From Gymnopilus junonius (lineage: Eukaryota; Basidiomycota; Agaricomycetes; Agaricales; Galerinaceae): a stretch of DNA of 64,000 nucleotides. The translations under genes and the position numbers were made by a program. Below, one piece after another: positions 23,144 through 35,628 of this stretch. Each line of letters opens with the position of its first letter. The stretch's first letter is position 1. The stretch lies in the NCBI GenBank assembly GCA_015501075.1, contig JADNYJ010000108.1, forward strand, positions 1-64,000, in the 5' to 3' direction. The notes under the pieces were generated by a model. It did not search any database. It had not been told where the DNA came from and saw only the letters and a program-made list of their open reading frames with translations.

Positions 23144-25072
23144 ATGCTTACTATCGCTCCTGGGTGCGCCTGCGACGTCTGCGCGGAGGAGTACGGCCCC
23201 CATCGTCTTCCTCATTCTATTCCCTGTGGTGCGTTCTCTTTTCTTCTCATTGGCTTGTAGCGTTTTAACGAAATATTTCTTTCGTTTTCAAGGCCATGTT
23301 CTGTGCGCCAGCTGCTGCACAACAATCGTCGAAAAGACCTCACCGCGTCTTTCCCCCGTATGTCCTTTCTGTCGTGAACCGTTCACCCACGACTCCGCGC
23401 GTCTCATTCGCATGGACTTTGTTACCTCGGGATGGAGTACGCCGCGACGCTTCCCCGCCATGGAGACATTTAACGATTTCAATTCAGAGGTGCTGCAACG
23501 CAAGACCGCACACCTCCTCAGCAGCGGTGGAGACAAGGCCGGATCGAGGTTCGGAGGTTGGAGGACAAAGTAGCAAAGGTTGCTGCCAAAAAATGTTCTG
23601 TAGAGGAAGTTTCTACTCTCTACAAAGAACTCGAGGATTGGTTGCTTCGGAGAAGGATGACCAAGTGCGTTTCTCTTCCATCTTTCGTTCTATTCTTTCC
23701 GCGTTGCCCTTCCTTTCGTCGTCGCTGTTCATTTTGCTCGGCGTTGTCGCACCCGGGTTGCGTAACCCTACCCGTAACCCTACGCCCATTATTTCCCCTT
23801 TGGTCCCTACCTCCGGCAAACGGAAAATTTTTCTTTCATGATTCGACCCTTCCCATCATCCGTAACAATGACTAACGAATACATTATTCTAGACTTCATC
23901 TATTCTTCTCAGCGCCGCTCTCTTACGCGCTATTTTAATGAATCACCTCGCCCATTCAGATGCGAGCAAGACCGCTAAAACGACAGAAGCAAATCTGAAA
24001 AATAAAATCGAGGATCTCGAAAACAACAACACAAAGATGGAAGCGGAGATGCGCAGGTGTGTTGACAATTTTTTTTCCACTCCTACTGCGCTCGGGAAAA
24101 ACTGACTCAATTATTCTGATTCCTCTTGACTCATCAGACAAGTAAGTGACGTCTCTTTTCTGATGACGCCAGCATTCATCAATTTTTTTCTAGCGATCCC
24201 AATACAACCAAAAATCCCAAGAATGCCAACAGCTTCGCAATGAAGTTGCCCAGCTACGCACGCTCGCGACAACTCTTGGCGTGTCAGCTCCGGAGATGCC
24301 GTCGTCCGTACCGACATCTCCCACGCCCTCCCCGACGCCGTACAGTTCCTCGCAGAGCCCGTACTCCCCAAGCTCGAGTACAAGCACCACCGGCGCGACG
24401 GCATCCCCTCTCTCGCGCTTCAACGCCATGCACACCCGGTCGGCCTCCATGTCGTCCCGGCCGACCACCCCGGCGACACCTCTATCTCCTACGCGTTCAC
24501 ATACGCCCGCACCGCCCAGATCACACACACCCGCGCCTTCGACGCACGCTCCTCTGCGGTCGCATACGCCTGGCCCGGGTCACTCCTCCGCGTCCGCCGC
24601 TGCCGCTGCACTGAGCTCGCCGCCGCGGTCGCACACGCCCGGACCCGCGCCTTCCGTACGCTCACAGACACCCTCTGTCCGCTCGCATACCCCAGCGCCA
24701 TCATTGCACTACCACTCCTCGTCTCACGTGCCTCCTGTCCCCTCTCTGCCGCTGCGGTACTCGACCCCAGCGCCTCCTTCCATGGGCTCTCACCGCACGC
24801 AGACTCCAGCTCCGCTTGTGCCTCCCAAACCCAGGCGACTCTCGACACCATCTCCGCCCAAGATGATGGTGCGGAGCACGAGCGAGGAGAAGGCGGAGGC
24901 ACATGAAAGGTGGTTACCACCTAACATGAGTCCGGATGACGACTATGTGCTTCCGAGAGACCACCACCACACTGCCAAGGAGAAAGAACGCATTGGCCTT
25001 GGTCTCGGACGGAGCGGAAGCGTACGGCCTGCATCTCGGGCTGGGTTCGTTAGTCGCTTGGGTCTTTTCTAA
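23144..25072 (+). CDS. RING finger/coiled-coil protein with Ser/Pro-rich tail (family member 1)
   Basis: Likely E3 ubiquitin ligase. Exon 1 starts at ATG 23144 (MLTIAPGCACDVCAEEYG) and splices at 23228 to 23293, completing a C3HC4 RING: CDVC, CGHVLCASC and CPFC. A conserved helical stretch (LEDKVAKVAAKKCSVEEVS), a coiled coil (EANLKNKIEDLENNNTKMEA) and a 293-codon last exon follow. That exon has RSHTPAP/RSHTPGP repeats and a C-terminal VSRLGLF. Exons: 23144-23228, 23293-23664, 23893-24056, a 4-nt micro-exon 24138-24141 and 24194-25072. Exon 2 needs two one-base corrections (near 23548 and 23644), each one missing G; with both the phase fits exactly at 23664. Either the sequence has errors or the gene is freshly broken. 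Intron 2 is long (228 nt) and holds two CGTAACCCTAC-like units. Confidence 0.8.
24138..24141 (+). other. 4-nt micro-exon ACAA
   Basis: It is flanked by CAG before and GTAAGT after. It joins AG (24055-24056) to give AGA CAA and then CGA at 24194. Without it the 879-nt last exon would be out of frame. Flanking introns are 81 and 52 nt. Confidence 0.85.
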
Positions 25073-28000
25073 TGCGCATACATGCAGATACCATTGTCTC
25101 GTGCGCGCTTGTCCTTGCTTTCCGCCCGTTGAACTTTTTTTTACCTTTTCGGATTTCATCTTGCTTTCCTCCTGCTTGTCTCGCTTTCCTCTTTCTGGCG
25201 TTCACTCCAATGCCATGTCTACGATGCACGCGCGTCTTGCTATCCTCTGTCTGCTTTATAGATCTTCATTCCAGATCATGTCCATTATTCCCCAACCTAC
25301 CATCCATACCACTTTCATCCAGTATTCATACCCCATTCTCGATCCCAGATTCCCCTTTTCCAGTTATCGTCCATCATCATTACCCATCTTTCCCCATCCC
25401 AGCTGCATGTATTTAATTGGCATTGCATCTACATTCCCATCTTCTCTTCAATCTAACATTCTTCTTTTGGTTTACTATCTCTCTCCAATCTGTGTTTGCT
25501 TGATTACGTAGTTATCTAGTCCTTACTTACACTCGCATAATGTACTATTTCCACCCATTCCCAATTTTCTGTCTCGTTTGTCCTTCTCTCTACCCCTTCT
25601 GCATCCCTTCCTTGGATCCTGCTGAGCCGGATTTTTTTTTCATCCATTTTCTTCCTTATTCTTTGTGCCATATTTCTGCTCGTGGATTCTTTATATCGCT
25701 ATTTTAATGGGTTGCTCGCTTTTGTATAGCCATTTTCCTGTTTGGGCGAGCGGCTGTCCCTCCGATTCGTCTTTCTCTGACTCTTGTGCGCTTTCTTTCT
25801 TTTCTTTTGTTATCTATCATTTTAACTTCAGATCTATTTTTCTTGTTGATTCTAGTTCATCCAGGATCAATCCAACTTCAAATCAACCCTCGATCATCAC
25901 TCCATCCACCTGGGCTTGCGTCCAGATTCTCTACATCCTTATTGCACGTTTACCCTCCGCACAGCACTGTCAATTGATTGCACCCGCACGCGCAATGCCG
26001 GATACTTATTAATGTCCCGTATCCGACACCCGCATCGATTAGCATTGCTCTCCACGCCTCTCACTAGGGCGGGATTCGGAAGCGCGACCATTCTGGATTC
26101 ACCATATTTTGGCCTTCACCTATCGTATTGCCAATCAGTTTCCAATCGATGGACAAATGGCAGGAAGATCCGCCCGCAACAATTCCTCATCACAATCTCC
26201 CGAGAACCAATGTCTCATTAAAAAACAAAAAGTATTACCTCAACCCATTTCGACGACCCCGACACGTTACCCACGTACATGACGTACTTGAATCCAAAAA
26301 AATTCTCAGCAGTAACGCCACACACACACTTCATCGTTAACGCTTACGAACAATAAACCCCACTGTCCATCCCGCTGTTTGTTATTCAATATCAGCTATT
26401 CCATCAGTTATTCGACATTTCATTTCCTTTTGTTCTGTTGAGTTACTATCTATCGATATCGATATTTTTCTCATCGACGTCAAGCCCCTCAAGACCTCAA
26501 CGTTCCACTACCCATCCATCAACATACCTCACCTTAACCTCCAGGCTCGCGGAGATGCGGCCTGCTGTGCCGACGCTCATCGGCGCCACTCTTCCTCATT
26601 CCATGCGACCCGTTCAACTACATGTTATCGATCCATATCGATCGGCATCGTCGGCGTTGCGTCTCTTCGTGTCTGAATTGATTCCATTTCTCCGGGTTTT
26701 TATCACATCCCTTCCGCACTTTCGGGTGCTTCTCCCCATCATCGTTCCGTAGATTGTTTTTTTTTCCTTTCCTGCTGTATCGAGTATTTCATTTTTCTTT
26801 CCTCTTCCTTTTTTCTCACTCTATCCTCATCCTCCTTCTTTCCTCGACCCTCCATCCTGACAGACCCCATCACCCCATCGCGGCGCGGTGCCGCACAGCA
26901 GATCCAGACCAACCAACAACATTATGCTTCGTCGTATGCGCCATATGCCACCTGCCCATTGGGAACTCCCCATCCCTGACGAGGCAGTGAACACCTAGGG
27001 TTATCCTTATTCTTTTTATTCGAGTCTCGGTTTCTCACTTCCGTTTCTCTCGTTATGCTTCTGTTGGTTCGTGTTCGTCTCTAGTACTTTCTTGGTTAGC
27101 TCGTCACTTGTTTTACCCACCCCTGGATTTGATCGTGCTCTGCCTTTTGGTTTTAGTTTTCTTTTTCCTCTTTTCCCTTCTGTTTGTCTCCTCTTGCTCG
27201 TAGTAGTCGTAGATAGATAGGTTCTCTATTGTGTTTGTGTCTCCTTTTTTTTGGCATGACTCGGGACAGTATATATTCTACAGTACATTGTAGCTGGCCG
27301 GGATAGTTTCTGCCTCACTCGAAAGTAGCTTATTTCGATATTTTAGTAATCATATTCCTTTTCAACTCTTGGCTTTGTGCTATATTGAATAAGAACGGAA
27401 AGTGGCCTCGAACCTCGGATCGGGGTACAAAGGTTATGTATGGATATAGAGCTTGAAAGTGAAATGGTATCCAATTGGTCTCGAGGCAATTATGTGAAGT
27501 GTTGGAATTTAAAAGTGAGGGTGCATAATAATCGGCGCAGATAACGAGCTTAATTTGAAGTTCTCATGAATACATTTAAGAACGGTGAAGGACGGTAAGC
27601 ACCTGTCTTACTGTCTTATGTCTGCAGTAGAGAAAATCTAGCCAAAAAGACAGCGGTGAACTTGGGCTTCTCTACTAGGGACTTCTGTCAAGGCACCCGG
27701 ACCGACAGGCTTTGAATTCAAAGACCATGAAGAAGTGCCCCACAGTCCAGGCATTATAAGGTCGATGATCAATCAATGGCGGTTATGAAAGAAGATAGCA
27801 CATACCACTTCATTTCATTTTCCTTCGTCTGTCTAATAATACAGCCTTCTCCAAAAGCACCGTTTCCCCAAGGACTGGGAAGGATACTGTGTACAGAATA
27901 ATAAATTGTGCCTCATGCGAGAAGTCGGTGCAGCCTGCTATTCATTGATCTATTTTTAGCGTATAGACCTTCATTAGATTGAAGAGAACCTTCCTTGGCG

Positions 28001-31000
28001 AGTTTACTTGATAAACGCGTGTCTGGTAGTGTGCCTTTTCCCCAGGTAATGACAAGCTACTAGACTCTGCTTCTGTCAGACTATAAGTAGAACAAGCATG
28101 ATCCCAACGTTTTCTATGCGTTCCACAACGTTATGACCTGCTCTCTTACTTAAGATAAGGTGAAATGCTATGAATAACATTTCTCGTAAGTAGAACACCA
28201 TCAATTCTCTCAGAAGGTCTTGTTAAAGATATTCTCTGGCCTTTTCCGAGCTTTTGACATTTCTTCTTGGGAGAACACACCCCGCACGTCTTTACCAATT
28301 TCTGGGGAAGTGTGGGATGCCGGCCTGGCATGAAATGAAATGAATTCATTTCTAGATGACGTTCCGACGTTGGTAGTTGATTATCGCAGTCAATCAGACG
28401 GCGTTCTCTCTGTTATGAATGTGGGGATTGCTTACACGAAGTTTGATTTCCAGAGGAACTCTGAAAGAGAGGTCCATAAGTCCATTGACCCATCGAGAAG
28501 CTGGGAAGGAACACGGAGACTAGGGGTTGATTGGATCCTAGGGCATCAGAACGGCTGCTGAAGGGCTCCAACGGATAAGAGGCTAATAAACTCCATTACG
28601 AGCCGTCTGTGAATTTCTTTACAATCTGCGATTACTGTATTAAAGGGACAACACCCTCGGAAATTGGACAATGAGGCCTCCAGGTCGTGAGTATAGTCTT
28701 TCATTATCTCTATTTTACTGCTTCTTTTCCATATTGCAGATGATCAATATCCACCACATATTTATGATATGAAGGTGGAAAGAATAAGTCGAAATAGGAC
28801 GCTTGCAATGAACCAGCAGTAGAAAAGAGGGCGTGCAACTGCTGTTCTGATTGAAGTTCGTAATAGTTAACAATTAATGGTCGATCTGGCTTATCTTATG
28901 TGAAGCTGAGGCAACCACCTACCGTGATCGACTGTAGTTAGTGATCACCAATTGGACGAAGACAATGTGTCGGGCGGTAGGAGGGCAGATCGCGTGATGA
29001 GAAGATCATGGACATTGACAGGGAGGCGTCTTCAGTCTAATCATTATATGCACCTAAAATGGAAGGTTGATCCATAAGAGCGTGGCGTCTACTTTGAATC
29101 GAGGATATCAGTGCACGTGCTGTAGGGGAGCCTCTTAGCGGAAGGCCAATAGGAATTCAGCCTCTAAGACACATAATGACGCTTATTTCAATGTGCTTGC
29201 GGGATAAAGTATAGTTCCTTACCTTGAAAGGAAAAGCCGCGGCGCAACAAGTTGAAAGATAAATTAATTGGCGCCCTCATCGAGCGAATGTGAATTTGTC
29301 GGAACTAGTATGTAAATTCGAAGCCTTGAGACTGTAAAAGATACAGTGGGCATGAATTCGAAAGCAATCGAGAAGCATTTTTTCCTGGTGTAAGGTTTCG
29401 ATCACGTTTTGAACGGAAGGTTTTGGATTTGTCCACAAATTCAGTTCAGGACGGGTAAAAAATAAATGACGTTGTCTACTGACACACCTACGAAGGACTG
29501 ATAATGTCCGCAGTACATGCCTTCGAAAGGTTGACATAAAACAAGTCAGTAAAAGATAGGGTGCAATTGAATCCCTGGTGTGCAACGGCCAATATCTCGT
29601 GGCAGGCAGATTTCAGCAAGGTCCTTTAGCTTGCAGGTTCGATGTGCCGTCCAAGATTAAGGTGTCTCCGATCAAAAATGCCGCAATTTAAGGCATCTCG
29701 AACCCAGTCCGATTACTTGAACCGCTTTGCTGCTTGGAATCGGTTAACCAACCATGGAGCAGGAGCAGATTTTCCCTACTAGGCAGAAAATGACGGCACG
29801 CAGGAGAGTCATATCCCCGATTGTCGACGAGGCAAAGAAGCACCCTTGATCCATTTTTTAACCACAGTAAACCGGCGTCCAAGGGTCACGAGGGTAGACA
29901 CACCCGTCGACCACGTTGCGCACAATGCAAAAGCTAAGATCCACGTAGTTGTCGCTAGATAATTACCTACGAAAGCCGTAACGTACGGACCATCAATGGT
30001 CAAAACAAAGAGAAAAGCATGGCATAACCGCGGACTCAGAAATTGTGGGAGGATGTTCGGAACATGATAGTAGGTCCAAGAATACCCACCAGCAAGGGAA
30101 CTTCATTTCCCAAAGATGAAGCCATGCTCGCTGATGCGCCGCCTACGGTTCCGGGTCTTAAGGTTGAGAGTCTTCTAAACGTCAGGAAGGCGGAAATTGT
30201 TTGCCAAAAATCCTCCGCAGCGCTGGCAAAGTTGGACCCATAAGCGAGACAATGTCGGATCAGTTGCGGTGTTCGAACATGATCCGTACGAGAACCCTTG
30301 GTGCGTCCCACTTTCCCAAATCGTGTTTCGAATGAGCAAAACTACAGTCAAATCATCGGACCTCGACATGCTGCCTTGAATATAACGCTGATGGTGTGCA
30401 TGATACCCTGTGGAGAATATTTGAGGTTCAGCAAATGATGAACCGCAACGAACTGGCTTGTTCATATATTCAGAAGTCAATCCAGGGAAATGAACCAAGC
30501 CCAAGTCAAGTGTGCACTGGCCTTATCAGACTCGGTCCAGCAGGACGAGGTCCAGAGATCCTCGAGAGTTCATGATAGACTGCAATCCAGACAGACCCCG
30601 ACATATTGTCTGGAGACTGACACATATGCATCAACCTTGGGAGGCTTAGAAGAACTTCAGTACAAGAAAAATTACATGCAAATCTGGAGCGAACCAGACA
30701 TCAGGAAAGGACAAGTACACTCAAGGGAGACCAGCAGAGTGAGAGACCTGGGACGACTTTCATCTCATTAGATTCGGAGATCACGTTTTCTTGCAATTCT
30801 TATCAGATTAGATTGAGATTCGTATCATAAAATCCGACTCGCTCTCCCTGAGTTCTCCTTTCATCCCCATTCCCTACTTCCGATCGCGTTAGTCATCCGG
30901 CAGGCGGCGCCTAGCTTAAGTGGTCTCTAGATGGATGTCAACGTCTTTACCAACCTGGTCCGAAAGCCACTTCGGGAATTGACCCCGTCCCTATTGTTCT

Positions 31001-31325
31001 CCAAACATTGGTTAAGGCCACTGCTCAAAGGTCATCTGCTCTGTTCAATTCAATTGACTTTTGTTGTGCGTTGAATATTGCCACTAAATCTATTTAATTT
31101 ACAAGCAGGAATGCACTCTAACGACTCGAAGTGGACTAGTTGAACGCACATGCCCTAACTCTCCTATTTGAAAGCTCGAGCGTCTGACGGACCTTTACTT
31201 CTTTTGATCGATATTGGCTTGGCCCGGGCCCACAATACTTGAACATCGGCGAACCCATTCCTTTAAAATGGCCAGAACCTTCTGTTCTTTGATTCGCCCA
31301 ACGAGAACCTACTTTCTTCCAAAAT
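25073..31325. other. Gene-poor interval, 6.3 kb; first 2.2 kb strongly pyrimidine-rich
   Basis: The plus strand from 25,073 to about 27,300 is mostly C and T, with long T and CT runs. This is unlike the rest of the window and may be a very long 3' untranslated region or a separate non-coding transcript. A short frame at 26921-26998 (MLRRMRHMPPAHWELPIPDE) has no known match. From 27,400 to 31,300 the composition is ordinary and I recognise no gene, RNA or transposon; frames at 29277-29585 (minus) and 30490-30771 (plus) are unassigned. Confidence 0.5.
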
Positions 31326-32249
31326 ATGTCTTCTGTACGTGTCGAAGAAGGACTCACGAAAGGGGAACCCGTTCAGGCTTATGTGGCCCAACGGACGCCA
31401 TGCAGGATCGGAAACCCTGGTGCCCTGTTCGTACCTGTTGCTTGTTTATTTCGGTCCAATCCTTTGATTAACCCGACATTCTGACTCATTCAGTGGCCTA
31501 TTCTCTTTCGCATCGACGACATTCATCCTCTCTCTTTATAATTTACAGACCCGAGGAATTCATACGCCCAATGCCGTTGTTGGTATGGCTATATTTTGCG
31601 GCGGCCTTGTCCAGCTCCTTGCTGGAATGTGGGAGTTTCCTAGAGGAAATGCTTTTGGTGCAACAGGTCAGTTTGCCCTCTTTTTGTAATCCGGCGGATC
31701 TGTTCTTACTCTATAATCTTGAAATTAATACTTTATTTAGCCTTTGGTTCTTATGGCGCCTTGTGGATGGCATATACCACCATCTTTATTCCCGGAAGCC
31801 GTGTCTTAAGCGCCTATTCCAATGAAAAGGAGCTCGCAAGCGCTCTCGGGATTTTTCTCATAGCTTGGTTCATGGTGACATTCTTCTTACTGTGAGGTTC
31901 TATTTCATACTCCTAATTGAACTTATAGTTTGACTTGAAAATATTCTAGCATCGCCTCCTTCAGAAAAATGATAGGCCTTGCCCTGTTGTTTGCCTTCCT
32001 TTCTTTGACATTCCTCTTGTTGGCGATTGCGGAGTTTACAGGCAAAGAAAAGTGAGTCAAATTTAGCCTTATATTTCCATGGATAATATATTGAGTGTTG
32101 TTTGCAGGGTTATAAAAGCCGGCGGTGCAACAGGTGCAATTACAGCCTTCATAGCCTATTACGTAGGATTGGCCGGGTTACTTGCTTCTGAGGATAGGCC
32201 AGTTATTCTGCTTCCTGTCGGCATCTTCGCCCCAAGGAAGCCAAATTAG
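31326..32249 (+). CDS. GPR1/FUN34/YaaH family membrane protein (acetate/ammonium transporter-like)
   Basis: Plasma-membrane protein of the AceTr family (yeast Ady2, Aspergillus AcpA), which moves acetate and related small molecules. Five exons (31326-31426, 31494-31666, 31741-31891, 31950-32051, 32108-32249) give 222 residues without a stop. The signature after the hydrophilic N-terminus reads IGNPGALGLFSFASTTF, followed by six hydrophobic segments: GMAIFCGGLVQLLAGMWEFP, then FGSYGALWMAYT, LGIFLIAWFMVTFFL, IGLALLFAFLSLTFLLLAI and a last helix before a short tail. NPxxLGL is the family hallmark. The first intron uses a GTTCGT donor; this choice is the only one that restores NPGALGL. Length is normal for the family. 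Substrate specificity cannot be told. Confidence 0.9.
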
Positions 32250-33315
32250 TATCTTCTCCATAAGCTATGTATTTTTCTCATATCGGATTTGACTTCTTTC
32301 AACCTCTGTATTAGTAGGTTTGAGTGTTTACTTTTGTTCAATAACTTCATCACAATTTTACGAAGCATACGCGCCCAAAAATCCTAACAAGCTTGGGGTG
32401 TCCTTTTTTTTCTTTCCAATCGAGTAACTCCCTTTTCAGGCAAGCTGTATTAAACTGGCATTCACAGATACAGTTGACTCAAATGCAAAATTAGGTCTGT
32501 GCTGTGCAATTCTATGATGATCTTGGATTGATCTACACCTTAGTATAGATCCTAGCTGGTCGTGAAATTTTCTCACATGAGAGTTGTCAAGTTGTATTAA
32601 ATAGTTAGCTACAGTGCAATATCCCCTCTGTTGAACCCTCATCTTGATCCTGGTAGAAGCAAGTGGGACGCTTTTCCCGTCATTTCCTGCTCAGAGCTAA
32701 TATCATTTCCCGTTAGCGATGATTTTAAAAGTTGATCTCGACGTTGACCTCAAAGGCATAGAGCGCCTTGCAATGATCTTTATCGGTACAAAACACCTGT
32801 TCATTTTTTGCCAACTATGAATCCGATACCTAGCATATGTTCCTATAAGTAGCTGGCATGTTGACTAGTCGCCTTATGATTTATATATTATCCGAGTCTG
32901 AATCACGCCGCAATGCGGAAAAGACTACTCTCGTCACAAAGATTCATATACGCAGGGGGTCTACGTGCGACTGTGTGCAAATTGGCACAGCAGTTTCTCC
33001 ACGAGCCAACGCAGATGAATAATCTGTGCGAAATCGTCTCGAACGAACGCATGTAAGCACTCTTATTCCACAGGTAATTGAAGAATCAAAGCCATCTAAA
33101 GAATAGAGTAGCAAACCCTTGATGCAGGGATGTTGTACTTCGAATTTACATGATATTTCAGGAATTTACACACGTTCAAGTCGTTGTGATATAAAGAAAC
33201 AGGCCTGCGTTTAAATGTACATTTCCAATTTGTAGCCTATGGTCGAGCTCAATGTAAAATCGCTTCAGGCAGTTGAGTGAACGCCGGTGTGAGGGACCTG
33301 CAGAAGGATTTTTTG
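32250..33315. other. Intergenic, no gene recognised
   Basis: AT-rich spacer between convergent genes (the transporter on plus, the small HTH gene on minus). It should contain both 3' untranslated regions. Only short frames are present. Confidence 0.5.
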
Positions 33316-33668
33316 TTAAGAGGGCACCTTGTAGGAAGCTGATTGAAGACGCACGTCCGTGAGACCAAGAGCAGTGGCGATAGCCTTAAATTCGGCATCC
33401 GTGGGCCTCGAAGAGCCAGTCAGGACTGAAGAGCACAAAATCGCCTTTGATTATACAGGGAGAGAGAAACGAAGGAGCTCACCATCAGTGACATGCTTCT
33501 CATTAGTGCCAATCTTGGTGGCAAGCTGAGCGTATGTGACGCCTAGAAGAAAGACATAGAGATGATCAGATTGTCTGTTGTCACTTGCATGCGAACCAGG
33601 TGGACGACCTACTCACCTTGCTTCTGCATAACAGCGGCAAGAGCAGTGCATCTGGGATCTGGGGCCAT
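33316..33668 (-). CDS. Small helix-turn-helix protein resembling the cyanase N-domain
   Basis: Three exons on the minus strand (33617-33668, 33483-33542, 33316-33425) encode 73 residues: MAPDPRCTALAAVMQKQG, then VTYAQLATKIGTNEKHVTD, VLTGSSRPTDAEFKAIA and TALGLTDVR. The pattern of a helix, a YAQLATKIG turn and a second helix followed by RPTDAEFKAIATALG is the lambda-Cro/cyanase N-terminal fold. Small proteins of this kind are common and uncharacterised in basidiomycetes; the catalytic C-terminal half of cyanase is absent, so this is not a cyanase. Introns are short (74 and 57 nt) with consensus ends. Role unknown: DNA binding or protein interaction are both possible. Confidence 0.7.
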
Positions 33669-34436
33669 TTCGTTGAGTAAATCGCGATAGTTCAGTTACA
33701 GGACTGGGATTGAGTTGGATCGATGCAGGAAGGTCGAGAGATAATCAGTGCCTTATATACTTATCTGTCCATGTGAGCTTGTGATGCTATCCCAAAGTGG
33801 CACAAGGACCACAGAGCAAGAGAAATTCGCAAAAGGCCCATTCTGACATCGGTCGGATTGATGGCCTTCCACGTCCTGTAATAGCCCTTTTCTCATTGCT
33901 CAGCAGCTTCAATGGATACTGAAGAGGCAGCTAAAGATATCAGATGGTCTCCTTTTGTCCGCATGATATGATTAGAGATAGTCTCCTAGTTTTCTCATCT
34001 GCGTAATGCTGAATTGAAGGAAGCCTCGGTATTTGAAGTCGACTTTCAACGCCGGAGTACGGCAGAATTTAAGATCGTCTTCTCCAGGACATCGAATTCT
34101 CGCGAGTTTCTCCGGCAGTGGGTCAAGTCTAACTCAGGGTATAAAACGTAGAAATATACCATAAAATAGTTTAAGGAGCTGATAAATGCAAGGCTTTTTT
34201 TTAATGCTCCATAAGGCGAATCTACTGGCTTAGAATGGTGAAATGGCTCGTAAATAGTAGGGGAGTTCATGACAGTGGAGTTTAAGGAGGTGAACAAATA
34301 TAGAGCCGCAGTGACTGGGCAGATCCTTATTTGCTGCTGTGTGGTTTCAAAGCTTCTGCAACTTTCGAGGACATCACCCATCGCAGAGGTCGTCGTCTCC
34401 TCGTCATCCTCAAGCTTCCACCTCGAATCCCTCAAG

Positions 34437-35144
34437 ATGGTACGTGAATTCATTGTCTACACCATCCCAAGGACCTTTAGAGATACTTTATCTCTTTTTT
34501 TCCTTCCAATTCTGTTGAAAAACGATGGATTATGAAGCTGACGTTTGGATGATCTCCTGCTTAGCCTCCCAAAAAAGTCAAAGCCCCCAAGGAGGAGACT
34601 ACCGTCTCTCTCGGTCCCCAAGTCGCTGAGGGTGAAAACGTCTTCGGTGTTGCCCACATCTTCGCCTCTTTCAACGATACTTTCGTCCATGTCACCGATT
34701 TGTCTGGAAAGGAAACCATCTCTCGTGTTACTGGTCCGTTTTGACAATCTTCGCGATTCTTAGCCCTCCAATCTGACCCGTTATCGTTATTTAATAGGTG
34801 GAATGAAAGTCAAGGCCGATCGTGACGAATCCTCCCCTTACGCTGCCATGTTAGCTGCCCAAGACGTCGCTACCCGCTGCCGCGAAGTTGGCATCAACGC
34901 TCTTCACATCAAGCTCCGCGCCACTGGTGGAACTGGCACAAAAACTCCCGGTCCTGGTGCTCAGAGCGCTCTCCGTGCTCTTGCCCGTGCCGGAATGGGT
35001 ATCGGACGCATTGAGGATGTTACCCCCGTTCCCACTGACTCCACCAGGAGAAAGGTACATTCTATTTTCTGCTTTATTTATTCTTGGAGACTCTTTCTAA
35101 TGTACATCCACATCTAGGGTGGTCGCCGTGGTCGCCGTCTCTGA
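34437..35144 (+). CDS. RPS14: 40S ribosomal protein S14 (uS11)
   Basis: Small-subunit ribosomal protein of the platform, near the mRNA exit. Exons 34437-34439, 34565-34733, 34798-35054 and 35118-35144 give exactly 151 residues, the family length. Conserved runs include [69 protein letters not shown] and the Arg-rich end RRGRRL. The first coding exon is the ATG alone; the 125-nt first intron starts at the very next base. The 50 bp before the ATG are pyrimidine-rich, typical of a ribosomal-protein gene leader. Nothing is abnormal. Confidence 0.97.
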
Positions 35145-35628
35145 TTTCTAAGCCTCTTGGACCGTATTATCATTTTTTCACGATTACATATACCGGTCGT
35201 AGAGTTCTGTTTCCAGCCGCCACACCTTGTATTCATGTTTTGATGCTCAATGCAAATGTCGCCGCTCGACACGCATCAGGTTCATTCTGTGAACCTGCCC
35301 CGTGGTCGTCCACTCCAAAATTTTGATGTGTTGGCGTTCTGAAATTAAAAATTTACTTTTGAGTGTCGTGTGCTCAGCGCCCTTCAACCTTTGAATGTAA
35401 CTTGTAAGTAGGATCCCAGCTCCTTGTTCAGTGTGGCATGCCAAGTGAGGTTGAGCAATGTTAGAAATTTCCTTCAAACTCGCGGTTAGGTTTGCAAAGT
35501 AGACTTGTTCATGAATTGTAAGGGTCCAGGCGGGTCAGGTAGTACCCTCACGGAAACCATGACATACTCAGAACTCTCTCCTCTTCCACGACATTCCCTG
35601 GACTGCTTATAACGATCTCATCCATGAT

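Noticed and set aside
24489..24920. 143-codon minus-strand frame opposite RING gene 1
   Set aside because: It mirrors the Ser/Pro/Thr repeats of the true gene; no independent evidence.
25072..26990. Several plus-strand frames of 60-190 codons after RING gene 1
   Set aside because: Leu/Ser/Phe/Pro-rich translations are what a pyrimidine-rich strand gives in any frame; no domain, and the frames do not join.
29600..29660. B-box-like GGTTCGATGTGCC, possible SINE
   Set aside because: No A-box upstream, no poly-A or simple tail, no target duplication.
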